This document shows, one piece after another, positions 33,381-39,915 of a stretch of DNA of 39,915 bases. A model generated the notes under the pieces. That model did no database searches. It had not been told where the DNA came from and was given only the letters and a program-made list of their open reading frames with translations. The stretch covers positions 1 to 39,915 of the forward strand of contig LNJC01000011.1 in the NCBI GenBank assembly GCA_001587575.1, written 5' to 3'. The position numbers and the translations under genes were made by a program. The stretch is from Candidatus Methanofastidiosum methylothiophilum (lineage in GTDB: Archaea > Methanobacteriota_B > Thermococci > Methanofastidiosales > Methanofastidiosaceae). Each line of letters opens with the position of its first letter. Position 1 is the first letter of the stretch.

Positions 33381-33489
33381 TTTTTTATAATTTATATCTC
33401 TCCCCTATTCTTGATATTTTTCATATAATAAATTTATATTGTATCACTCACTAGATAAGATAGAACAAATATGGGGTCTTTCTGATAAG

Positions 33490-33963
33490 ATGTCATATAA
33501 TCCAAAAATAGACTATTATGAAGCGATTGGAGGTATTTCACCTTCGTCCAATATAAAAGAGATTAAGAAAGCCTATCGGAAAAAAGCCTTAGAGTACCAC
33601 CCAGATAAAAATCCGGGAAAAGAAGATTGGGCAAAAAGTAAATTTCTCGAACTAAAAGAGGTCTATGAGATCCTAATTGATAAAGAGAAAAAATCAAAAT
33701 ACGATAGGGAAAGAGATGAATACTTTTCTTCTAAAATACCAGTAAATTACGAAGGCAGACCGGGATGGAAATATACTACAGATCAAAATAGCATACCCGT
33801 AAATTTTGATCCGATACCTAGGACTTTTGTAAAAAGTAGGCCATATGTTGTCTATGACTATGCAAAAAATTCAAAGCAGATTACCATAAGAATAATCGTG
33901 TATTCTGCAATGTTCTTCATGATTTTAGTCACAATCTATATGCTAACTTTAATCACACGATGA
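33490..33963 (+). CDS. J-domain (DnaJ-like) protein with C-terminal membrane anchor
   Basis: A 157-residue protein. The J domain is complete: DYYEAIGGISPSSNIKEIKKAY leads to the HPD motif in LEYHPDKNPG, with helix IV ending in KYDRERDEY. There is no Gly/Phe region or zinc domain, so it is a type III J protein. A single hydrophobic segment (IIVYSAMFFMILVTIYMLTLI, at the very C-terminus) would tail-anchor it with the J domain in the cytoplasm. It may recruit an Hsp70 to the membrane. I start at ATG 33490; the frame opens at TTG 33439. It overlaps the opposing gene by 11 bases. Confidence 0.8.
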   Translation: MSYNPKIDYYEAIGGISPSSNIKEIKKAYRKKALEYHPDKNPGKEDWAKSKFLELKEVYEILIDKEKKSKYDRERDEYFSSKIPVNYEGRPGWKYTTDQNSIPVNFDPIPRTFVKSRPYVVYDYAKNSKQITIRIIVYSAMFFMILVTIYMLTLITR

Positions 33964-34807
33964 GTGCCTTTTTCTCAATATACTTCTCGACCATTTTTGC
34001 GTTTAATAGAGAAAGTTTCAATCCTGCAAGTGTTTTTTCCGCTGCAATTCTCTTTAAAATTTCAGTTGCCTTTGGATCCTTTGATACCCTTTCAAGACTT
34101 GAGATAAAGTTAGGGGAGTTTAATTTTGAAAGAGTTGAGGCAATATCTTCCTCTTTAAATCTTCCTTTTTTTGGTATTATGTCTTCTATAAGCTCATCAA
34201 GGGATTCCATATCAAACTTATCCGACATGTAGTCGTAAATTTTGTTATTGAAGGATTCCCTTATAGATAGAAGAAGCATGGCTATGTCTAAATCTTCTGT
34301 TAGATCTTCTACTTCCATTCTCTTAACGCATTTCCAGCCAGAATAGTTTCCTAGAAAATGAACCATCTCTTTGTTGATATTAGTTACACTGCCTTTATCC
34401 TCAATAGGTTCCTGACCAAGGTATTTATCAAGTACTTCAGGAGTAAGTCTTTCAATACCAAGTTTTTCCAATATCATCTCTGTTAGAATCCCCTTTGCAA
34501 TATCTTTGGCTTCCTTTATCTCTACGATTTCTGACAATTTTTTAGTGGTCGTTGGGGATTTTGCTTTGTAAAGTGCCCCAGAGATAGTTTTCTCATCCTT
34601 AACAATTGAATCAACAATACCTTGGATAAACTCTAGATCTAATGCTTGACCTAAGTACTGGTATATCTTTTCATTAAATGATTCCCTTATCGAGAGTAAC
34701 AATCGTGCAATGTCAAGTTTCTCTTTTCCATCAAGAGATTCAAAACCTTTGTAGCACTTCCACCCCTTGTAGTTACCGATAAACTCAACCTTTTCTGGTA
34801 ATGCCAT
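33953..34807 (-). CDS. Tandem-duplicated helical protein of unknown function
   Basis: A 284-residue protein made of two related halves (about residues 7-130 and 148-278). Each begins with an aromatic motif, IGNYKGWKCYK or LGNYSGWKCVK. A helix LDIAxLLLSIRESFNxKIYxY follows, then acidic helices, and a final helix ends in LDKYL or VEKYI. The most conserved block is LLLSIRESFN. No membrane segment or known catalytic motif is seen. One Cys per half sits in the WKC motif. It is a single-gene unit with no recognised family. Confidence 0.7.
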   Translation of the reverse strand: MALPEKVEFIGNYKGWKCYKGFESLDGKEKLDIARLLLSIRESFNEKIYQYLGQALDLEFIQGIVDSIVKDEKTISGALYKAKSPTTTKKLSEIVEIKEAKDIAKGILTEMILEKLGIERLTPEVLDKYLGQEPIEDKGSVTNINKEMVHFLGNYSGWKCVKRMEVEDLTEDLDIAMLLLSIRESFNNKIYDYMSDKFDMESLDELIEDIIPKKGRFKEEDIASTLSKLNSPNFISSLERVSKDPKATEILKRIAAEKTLAGLKLSLLNAKMVEKYIEKKALIV

Positions 34808-34899
34808 TTTGTCACCTAATCTTGTTCTGTTCTGATACTTTAAAGCCTTAACTGAAGAGAATTATCATTAACAACAAATATAAAAACTACCACAGTATT

Positions 34900-35826
34900 A
34901 TGATAAGTGATAGAGTGAAAATAGCTTTCATCGGAGCAGGTGCTATTGGCAGTCTTTTTGGAGGACTACTTAGTAAAGGAGGTGAAGATGTCCTACTTAT
35001 TGGAAGGCAACCTCATATCGATGCCATTAGTAAAAATGGACTTTTTATTTCAGGCGTCGAAGAATTTAATGTTAAAATCGATTCTTCTTCAAATCCTTTT
35101 GATGCTATTGGATCAGATCTAATGATTATAACAACTAAGGCCTATGATACTAGAGATGCACTTAAAGATATTGTCCCCATTTTAGAAAGAGATACAATCG
35201 TCATGTCTCTTCAGAATGGTGCAGGAAACATTGAAGAGATTTCAAAATTTGTTGAAAAGCAAAATATCTTAGGTTCAGTCACAAGTATGGGGGCATTTAT
35301 TGAATCCCCTGGAAAAATACAGTATAGGGGGAAAGGGAAAACATTCATTGGCCCGTACTCCGAAAAAAATAACTGTGCAAAAGAAGTTGTTAAGATATTT
35401 AAGAAAGCGGGGATCACGGCCGAATATACAAATGATATTGAAAGTGAAATATGGTCAAAGGTAATTATCAATTCAGCAATAAATCCACTAGCTTCAATAT
35501 TTGACGGTGAAAATGGGATTCTTCTTGATAAGAATCTATTAGAAATTGTGAGAGAAGTTACAATTGAAGGAAAGATGATATTAGATAATGATGGTATAAC
35601 TATACCAGATGATATTTTTGAAAAGACCCTTGAGGTAATTAAAAATACTTCTAAAAATATAAATTCTACCCTATTAGATCTAAGAAAAGGAAATAAAACT
35701 GAGATTGACTACATCACAGGTAAGATTGTTGAAACTGGAGAAAGATTGGGAATACCTGCACCTTTCAACAAGGCACTTCTTAATATCTTAAAATTTAAGG
35801 AAAATAAATTAATACAAAAATCCTAA
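34900..35826 (+). CDS. panE: 2-dehydropantoate 2-reductase (ketopantoate reductase)
   Basis: A 308-residue NAD(P)H-dependent enzyme making pantoate for CoA synthesis. The N-terminal Rossmann motif is IAFIGAGAIGSLFGGLL. The catalytic lysine is in SKVIINSAINPLASI (about residues 186-200), and the C-terminal RKGNKTEIDYITG is the family signature. The ATG at 34900 is only about 20 bases from a TATA-like AAATATAAA (34875-34883). A GTG at 34915 giving VKIAFIGAG is therefore an equally good start. It is probably monocistronic. Confidence 0.9.
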   Translation: MISDRVKIAFIGAGAIGSLFGGLLSKGGEDVLLIGRQPHIDAISKNGLFISGVEEFNVKIDSSSNPFDAIGSDLMIITTKAYDTRDALKDIVPILERDTIVMSLQNGAGNIEEISKFVEKQNILGSVTSMGAFIESPGKIQYRGKGKTFIGPYSEKNNCAKEVVKIFKKAGITAEYTNDIESEIWSKVIINSAINPLASIFDGENGILLDKNLLEIVREVTIEGKMILDNDGITIPDDIFEKTLEVIKNTSKNINSTLLDLRKGNKTEIDYITGKIVETGERLGIPAPFNKALLNILKFKENKLIQKS

Positions 35827-35830
35827 TAAC

Positions 35831-35839
35831 ATATATAAA
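35831..35839 (+). promoter_or_regulatory. TATA box of a leaderless promoter for the DUF1883-like gene
   Basis: ATATATAAA is centred at about 35835, 26 bases before the ATG at 35861, with no ribosome site between. The transcript should begin at or near the start codon. Confidence 0.6.
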
Positions 35840-35860
35840 TCTTGGATTTTAATTATTTCT

Positions 35861-36268
35861 ATGAATACTTTATCCAAAATTTTTGGATTCATTGTATTAA
35901 TCCTTATTATATCAGGCGCATATCTATTTATTACAGATTACTTCTCCCCAAAATGGTCTGTAAAAGAAGAGACTTTTGTTGCAGCCGGCGATACAAAGAT
36001 CTTCTCTTTTGATCTAAAGGCGGGAGAGACTCTTGAAATTGAATACAAAGCCAACTCCTTACTTGAAATAAGATTGGTCGACCAGCCAAACTATGAAATA
36101 AGGCAAAACGGAGGATTCTATAAATATCATGAACTGCCGAGCCTTTCAACTGACGGTAAGATATTATTTGAAGCTCCTCATGGAGGAAAGTGGTACTTAA
36201 TACTATACAATAGGACAGACAGATACGCAGACATAAATCTTAATGTAAGGATTGTTTCAAATAGATAG
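35861..36268 (+). CDS. Membrane-anchored protein with a DUF1883-like domain
   Basis: A 135-residue protein. One N-terminal membrane segment (IFGFIVLILIISGAYLFIT) is followed by a beta-rich domain outside the membrane. The segment IRLVDQPNYEIRQNGGFYKY and the later PHGGKWYLILYN look like the LMDxxNFxxYKxGxxHxYY and PHSGHWYVAID elements of DUF1883, a family of unknown function. The match is by eye and moderate. The gene stands alone with a leaderless-type promoter, 55 bases before the RPA operon. Confidence 0.65.
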   Translation: MNTLSKIFGFIVLILIISGAYLFITDYFSPKWSVKEETFVAAGDTKIFSFDLKAGETLEIEYKANSLLEIRLVDQPNYEIRQNGGFYKYHELPSLSTDGKILFEAPHGGKWYLILYNRTDRYADINLNVRIVSNR

Positions 36269-36323
36269 TTTCAATCGAAAAGTATTTTAATATTCGTTAA
36301 ATAAAAAGTTAATAGGTGCTTTA

Positions 36324-37370
36324 ATGGAAGATGACGTATCCCTCATAATGTCGAAATTGATGGAAAAGGGTTATACGGAAGCTCAAATAAAAGAGAAGAT
36401 AAGAGTAAAAAAAGAATCCTCAATGTTTAATCTTACAACTAAAGGTATTCTTTCTATAATTGCTTCTGAAGAAGGCATAATACTTCCCGGAAAGGAAGAT
36501 CTCAAAATTGACTCCCTTAAAGAGGGAATGAAGGATGTCAATGTAATGGGACGTGTCACAAGAAAATATGCGCCCAAGGAGTTCACAAGAGACGATGGCT
36601 CCCAAGGTGTAGTCTTGAATATTATTATGGCCGATAATACTGGAGAAATCCCAGTCGTATTTTGGGATGAGAATGCTGTTAAATGTTCAGAAACAGTAAA
36701 TAAAGGAGATGTCCTAAAAATAATATCTGGTCAGGTAAAGGGAGGCATTAAAGGGCCGCAACTTTATATTTCTTCAAAGAGTAAAGTTATAGTCAACCCA
36801 GAAGGAATAGACCAATCTTCTTTACCAGACAATTCTGCAATTAAATCTTTAAAATATGAAAGGGCAATGATTTCTGAACTAAATCCTGGTGAAAAGTTTA
36901 AAGAAATAAGAGGGACAATAGCTAAACTCTACTCTGTATTCTTTTACGATGGATGTCCGACATGTTTTAGAAAAATAGATTCTGGAAAGAAGGGATTCTG
37001 TAAACACTGCAAGACGGAAGTCACTCCAACAAAAGTAGCTATATTGGATCTTGGTATAGATGATTCAACTGGATACATAAGAGCTTCTTTTTTCAAGGAC
37101 AAGGCAGAAAAGGTATTAGGAGTAAACGCAGATCAAGTTCATGATGGAATAAAAAATTATCTTGAGAAAGGATTTAACTTTAGAAACGCCGGCGAGGCAT
37201 ATTTATCTGACAATCATTACAATCTTTTAGGAAAAGAGATAATAATTTCTGGAAACATTGCAGAGAGCGAATTTGTTGGAAGCGTGTTTCAGGTACACAA
37301 TATATTTGATATTGATTTAGAAGAAGAAATTGAGATGGTAATAGACGCCATAGAGAAGGAGATGCAATGA
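36324..37370 (+). CDS. rpa41: Replication protein A large subunit (RPA41 type)
   Basis: A 348-residue single-stranded DNA-binding protein. A short N-terminal helical domain precedes an OB fold (about residues 70-160), then a second OB-like region carrying a zinc finger CPTC-x12-CKHC (about residues 211-230). It resembles the Pyrococcus RPA41 type rather than the multi-OB RPA of methanosarcinas. AGGTG precedes the ATG. It overlaps the next gene by 4 bases (ATGA), so the three RPA subunits are probably co-translated. Confidence 0.92.
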   Translation: MEDDVSLIMSKLMEKGYTEAQIKEKIRVKKESSMFNLTTKGILSIIASEEGIILPGKEDLKIDSLKEGMKDVNVMGRVTRKYAPKEFTRDDGSQGVVLNIIMADNTGEIPVVFWDENAVKCSETVNKGDVLKIISGQVKGGIKGPQLYISSKSKVIVNPEGIDQSSLPDNSAIKSLKYERAMISELNPGEKFKEIRGTIAKLYSVFFYDGCPTCFRKIDSGKKGFCKHCKTEVTPTKVAILDLGIDDSTGYIRASFFKDKAEKVLGVNADQVHDGIKNYLEKGFNFRNAGEAYLSDNHYNLLGKEIIISGNIAESEFVGSVFQVHNIFDIDLEEEIEMVIDAIEKEMQ

Positions 37371-37678
37371 AGATAAATTACTCTATTGAAAAGGAAATAC
37401 GTGAAATCAAAGGTGATGAAACCCTAGTTTCTTTCATAGGTGTAGTTGTTTCTATTGATCCATCTACTTACATGCTCATAATTGATGATGGTACTGGAGC
37501 AATTAGTGTTTCTTCAGATATTCTTTATGATGTGGAAAGAATCCTTAGAGTCATAGGTAACCCCTACAAAGAAGGAGGCCAGGTAATTGTCGATTCAGAA
37601 GTAATCCAAGACTTTACAGATTTTAATTTTGAGCTCTTCAGAAAAGTTCAGCACATGGAGAAGGAGGTCTATCAATGA
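37367..37678 (+). CDS. rpa14: Replication protein A small subunit (RPA14 type)
   Basis: A 103-residue protein comprising one OB fold: strands around LVSFIGVVVSIDPSTYMLIIDDGTGAI (in two parts) and a C-terminal helix that would join the trimerisation bundle. Such a subunit in a trio with RPA41 and RPA32 is typical of the heterotrimer of Thermococcales. Both ends overlap neighbours by 4 bases (ATGA). Family assignment rests partly on the context. Confidence 0.82.
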   Translation: MKINYSIEKEIREIKGDETLVSFIGVVVSIDPSTYMLIIDDGTGAISVSSDILYDVERILRVIGNPYKEGGQVIVDSEVIQDFTDFNFELFRKVQHMEKEVYQ

Positions 37679-38442
37679 AAAAAAGAATGCCTTCTTCTAG
37701 ATTGTCACTAGCCGAGATTCATAAAGGATACTTTGTAAAGCCGGAGGATGATTTTGCAACTAACTATGTAATTACTCAAGACGGATTAAAAGTTTACAGG
37801 CTTAAAGGTGTAGCAACTGTAATGGCAGAACCAAGACTTTCTGAAGATGGTACTTATGGCTCAGTTTTCCTTGACGATGGAACGCAGAGCATAGTTGCAC
37901 TTGCATTTAGAGAAAATACTAAACTTCTAAAATCGACAAAGAAAGGAGACCTTGTTCAATTTATGGCAAAGCTCAGTGAGTGGCAAGGAAAAAAGCAGCT
38001 TAATCTCGAGGCTCTTTCAATAGTCCCACCTAATATGCTTACACTCCACAGAGCCGAATCAGTACTTACTACGTTAAGACAGAGAAAGCAGTTTAAGATT
38101 GCACAGAAAATTTACGATGAAGAAAAAAATGTTAGAAAGGCGATGGACAGAGCAAAAAAAGAAGGGATAAATCCTGATTTAATAGATGCAATTGAAGAGC
38201 TAAACTACCTTATAGAATATGCAGAGGAGAGCAGAATCTTCGATTCTGACACAGCACTTGAATCAAAGGTCATGGAAGCTATAGATAAGCTTGATGAGGG
38301 CGATGGGGTTGTTCTTGACCTTATTTTATATGAGCTAAAGGATGACTACTTGGCAGATGACATTGATAATGCTGTAAGAGAACTTCTTTCAAGAGGAGAT
38401 CTCTATGAGCCTCGGGTGAACTACTTCAAGAAGGCCATCTAA
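37675..38442 (+). CDS. rpa32: Replication protein A middle subunit (RPA32 type)
   Basis: A 255-residue protein. An OB fold occupies about residues 40-118 (VYRLKGVATVMAEPRL to the AKLSEWQGKKQLNLEAL strand). A linker helix and a C-terminal winged-helix domain follow (VVLDLILYELKDDYLADD about residues 213-230), as in eukaryotic RPA32. The winged helix usually recruits repair and replication partners. A GGAG lies right after its stop and may serve the next gene. Confidence 0.9.
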   Translation: MKKRMPSSRLSLAEIHKGYFVKPEDDFATNYVITQDGLKVYRLKGVATVMAEPRLSEDGTYGSVFLDDGTQSIVALAFRENTKLLKSTKKGDLVQFMAKLSEWQGKKQLNLEALSIVPPNMLTLHRAESVLTTLRQRKQFKIAQKIYDEEKNVRKAMDRAKKEGINPDLIDAIEELNYLIEYAEESRIFDSDTALESKVMEAIDKLDEGDGVVLDLILYELKDDYLADDIDNAVRELLSRGDLYEPRVNYFKKAI

Positions 38443-38477
38443 GGAGCGAGATTTTTATTAGAAGGTATCAGATAGGA

Positions 38478-38993
38478 GTGATAGGCTCTGCAAGTGGCAA
38501 CATAGGGAGTGAGGTTAGACTCGCTGCAAGGGAGCTTGGAAGGGCGATAGCAAAGAATAATCTGGTACTTTTTTCAGGAGCATGCCTAGGATTACCTCTA
38601 GAAGCGACACTTGGAGCAAAAGAAGTTGGAGGTAACACAGTTGGAGTATCGCCTGCAATTAATCTAAAAGAACATATTGAAGAATATAAGTATCCTTCTG
38701 ATGTCTTTGACTCTATAATATTCACCGGCTCTGGATACAAAGGTAGAAATGTTACTCTTGTTAGAAGCTGTGATTCTGTAATTTCTGTCCAGGGTATGAT
38801 AGGGACACTAAATGAGCTTACTATTGCTTATGATGAAAAGAAGATTGTAGGGTTGTTATTAGGTACTGGAGGAGCTTCTGACCTCTTTATAGAAGTGTTA
38901 AAGAAAATGGGCAAACCAACTGATAACGTTATCAGTTCTGATGATCCAAATTCATTGATTGAGAAAATAATTGAAGCTTTAGATGTCCTTTAA
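38478..38993 (+). CDS. LOG-family (lysine decarboxylase-like, TIGR00725 type) protein; start uncertain
   Basis: A Rossmann-type protein of at least 171 residues. It has the nucleotide-binding GACLGLPLEATLGAKEVGG and a PGGxGT-like QGMIGTLNEL motif (about residues 105-114). Related LOG proteins hydrolyse nucleotide-ribose bonds. GTG 38478 is the only standard start, but it removes most of the first beta strand; the frame upstream reads RRYQIGVIGSAS. GGAG at 38443-38446 would instead serve an ATT at 38451 or 38457. It is probably the last gene of the RPA operon. The end overlaps the PHP gene by 15 bases. Confidence 0.75.
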   Translation: MIGSASGNIGSEVRLAARELGRAIAKNNLVLFSGACLGLPLEATLGAKEVGGNTVGVSPAINLKEHIEEYKYPSDVFDSIIFTGSGYKGRNVTLVRSCDSVISVQGMIGTLNELTIAYDEKKIVGLLLGTGGASDLFIEVLKKMGKPTDNVISSDDPNSLIEKIIEALDVL

Positions 38994-39791
38994 AGATAGT
39001 AATTTATCTAAATACTCTTTTTTTAACTCCATTCCAAATGCATCTCCTTCTCTGTGGTAGTCTGAGCCAGCTGTTGGAATTAGAGAGTACTTCTTTGCGA
39101 GTTTTAGATAACACGCTTCTTCTTCTTTATTATGTTTGGAATAGTAAACTTCAAGGCCACCAAGACCAATATCAGATAAGTAAGCTATGAAGTTTTCAAG
39201 CTCTTCTCCCTCTAAAAAAGTATATTTTGGATGAGCTAATACTGGAACACCTTTGTACTTTCTTATTATTTCAATAGCCTTTCTTATATCTGGCCTTTCT
39301 TTTGGAACATAACATGGCTTATCATTTCCAATATATTTTTCAAAAGCTTCAGGAAAAGTAGATACATACCCCTTTTTTACCATTATATCTGCAATATGCG
39401 GTCTTCCAATATTTCCCTCGGCATTTGCTTTTAACTCTTCCATAGTAATTTCAAAGCCAAATTTTCCTAGTTTTTTTAGCATTTTTTGATTTCGGTCTTC
39501 CCTAGAATTTTTTAATTTGTTTACAAAACTCTGGAACTTAAGGTCAGTGTAGTCTATAAAATATCCTAGCATATGGATCTGTTTCTCATGCTTTGCACTT
39601 ATTTCAAGGGCAGGTATTAGCTTTATTCCTTTTTCATTTGCAGCTTTCATACCTTCAGAAATACCATCAATTGTGTCATGGTCTGCAATAGCTAGTGTAT
39701 TTATTCCATTTTCTTTGGCTTTTACTATAATATCTTTTGGAGAAAGAAGTCCGTCAGATGCTGTAGTGTGAACATGTAAATCTACTTTCAT
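38979..39791 (-). CDS. PHP-domain phosphoesterase
   Basis: A 270-residue protein of the PHP family related to 3',5'-nucleoside bisphosphate phosphatase (YciV/TrpH). Metal ligands are visible: DLHVHTTASDG (residues 4-14), ADHDTIDG (about 39-46), the Glu in IPALEIS, HMLGY, VLAHPKY, and GSDYHREGD near residue 240. Substrate is probably a nucleotide or oligonucleotide, inferred from relatives. The frame reaches TTG 39800, but ATG 39791 lies 25 to 26 bases from a TATA box and is leaderless. Confidence 0.87.
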   Translation of the reverse strand: MKVDLHVHTTASDGLLSPKDIIVKAKENGINTLAIADHDTIDGISEGMKAANEKGIKLIPALEISAKHEKQIHMLGYFIDYTDLKFQSFVNKLKNSREDRNQKMLKKLGKFGFEITMEELKANAEGNIGRPHIADIMVKKGYVSTFPEAFEKYIGNDKPCYVPKERPDIRKAIEIIRKYKGVPVLAHPKYTFLEGEELENFIAYLSDIGLGGLEVYYSKHNKEEEACYLKLAKKYSLIPTAGSDYHREGDAFGMELKKEYLDKLLSLKDI

Positions 39792-39812
39792 TGAAAACAA
39801 GAAATTGACTTA

Positions 39813-39820
39813 ATTTAAAT
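39813..39820 (-). promoter_or_regulatory. TATA box of a leaderless promoter for the PHP gene
   Basis: The minus strand reads ATTTAAAT, centred at 39816.5, 25.5 bases from the ATG at 39791. No ribosome site lies between. Confidence 0.6.
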
Positions 39821-39855
39821 GACTTTCTGATTTCATAAAACAATTGTGTAATCTG

Positions 39856-39915
39856 CTAAAAATTTCGCCTGTTACCAAATGATGATTTTTCAACCTCCTT
39901 GTCCAATACTTCCAT
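39856..39915 (-). CDS. Possible C-terminal tail of a further minus-strand gene (partial)
   Basis: Read on the minus strand from the window edge, 19 codons are open (MEVLDKEVEKSSFGNRRNF) and end in TAG at 39856-39858. The residues look like a protein tail and the stop falls just before the PHP promoter. The stretch is too short to be sure; another minus-strand frame is also open here. Confidence 0.3.
   Translation of the reverse strand: MEVLDKEVEKSSFGNRRNF

Noticed and set aside
39880..39886. An ATGATGA sequence resembling a C box of an archaeal guide RNA
   Set aside because: No D box (CTGA) is found in the remaining bases of the window and the strand context is unclear, so a box C/D RNA cannot be supported.

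Overview
The window is about 40 kb of AT-rich, gene-dense archaeal chromosome. The archaeal markers are unambiguous. They include replication factor C small and large subunits, a proteasome alpha subunit, SBDS, exosome subunits Rrp4, Rrp41 and Rrp42, ribosomal protein L37Ae, RNA polymerase subunit P, the RNase P protein Pop5, SRP19, a Brix-domain protein and a three-gene RPA locus (RPA41-RPA14-RPA32 type). The RPA heterotrimer, low GC and a single-chain pyruvate:ferredoxin oxidoreductase suggest a euryarchaeon near Thermococci, Methanofastidiosa or Theionarchaea. That placement is inference; no rRNA or methanogenesis gene is present to settle it.

Layout. 1-60 is the tail of a rightward gene. 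61-5204 (minus) holds membrane proteins (PrsW-like protease, DUF4389 and RDD proteins, each with a zinc ribbon), an MscS channel with a DUF432 protein, and a dihydrolipoamide dehydrogenase-type flavoprotein. 5350-9216 (plus) is a GNAT acetyltransferase and an OpuC-type osmoprotectant ABC transporter. 9217-14397 (minus) is NifJ-type pyruvate oxidoreductase with a dihydroorotate dehydrogenase-like partner, plus a nitroreductase. 14503-15508 has DUF211, SRP19 and HypA in alternating orientation. 15505-20930 (minus) is a DNA-precursor and replication block: ThyX, dCMP deaminase, a COG2112 kinase, RfcS, RfcL and an aminotransferase. 21191-25843 (plus) has an 87-residue orphan behind a palindromic operator-like repeat, an Ig-like surface protein, a COG2509 FAD protein, a NagD-like phosphatase and a small secreted protein. 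25844-27558 (minus) is an ACT regulator, adenosine-specific kinase and flavin reductase. 27668-33963 (plus) is the proteasome-exosome superoperon, running on into an Hjc-like nuclease, a 103-residue protein and a membrane-anchored J protein. 33953-34807 (minus) is a tandem-duplicated protein of unknown function. 34900-38993 (plus) is ketopantoate reductase, a DUF1883-like membrane protein, the RPA trio and a LOG-family protein. 38979-39791 (minus) is a PHP phosphoesterase.

Genome style. All seven convergent gene junctions have no spacer: the ends abut exactly or overlap by 4 to 15 bases. Genes inside operons commonly overlap by a few bases. Two initiation modes coexist. Some genes have GGAGG or GGTGAT ribosome binding sites. 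Several first genes look leaderless, with a TATA box centred 25 to 27 bases before the start codon. TTG starts are frequent, and two transporter genes appear to start at ACG and CTG.

I found no tRNA, rRNA, CRISPR array, insertion sequence or prophage, and no gene-free stretch over 300 bases; the longest is 20931-21190, which holds promoters and a repeated palindrome. No complete new defence or metabolic system is evident. The best leads are the convergent-end architecture, the non-AUG transporter starts, the zinc-ribbon membrane cluster, the orphan gene with its palindromes, and the tandem-duplicated protein.
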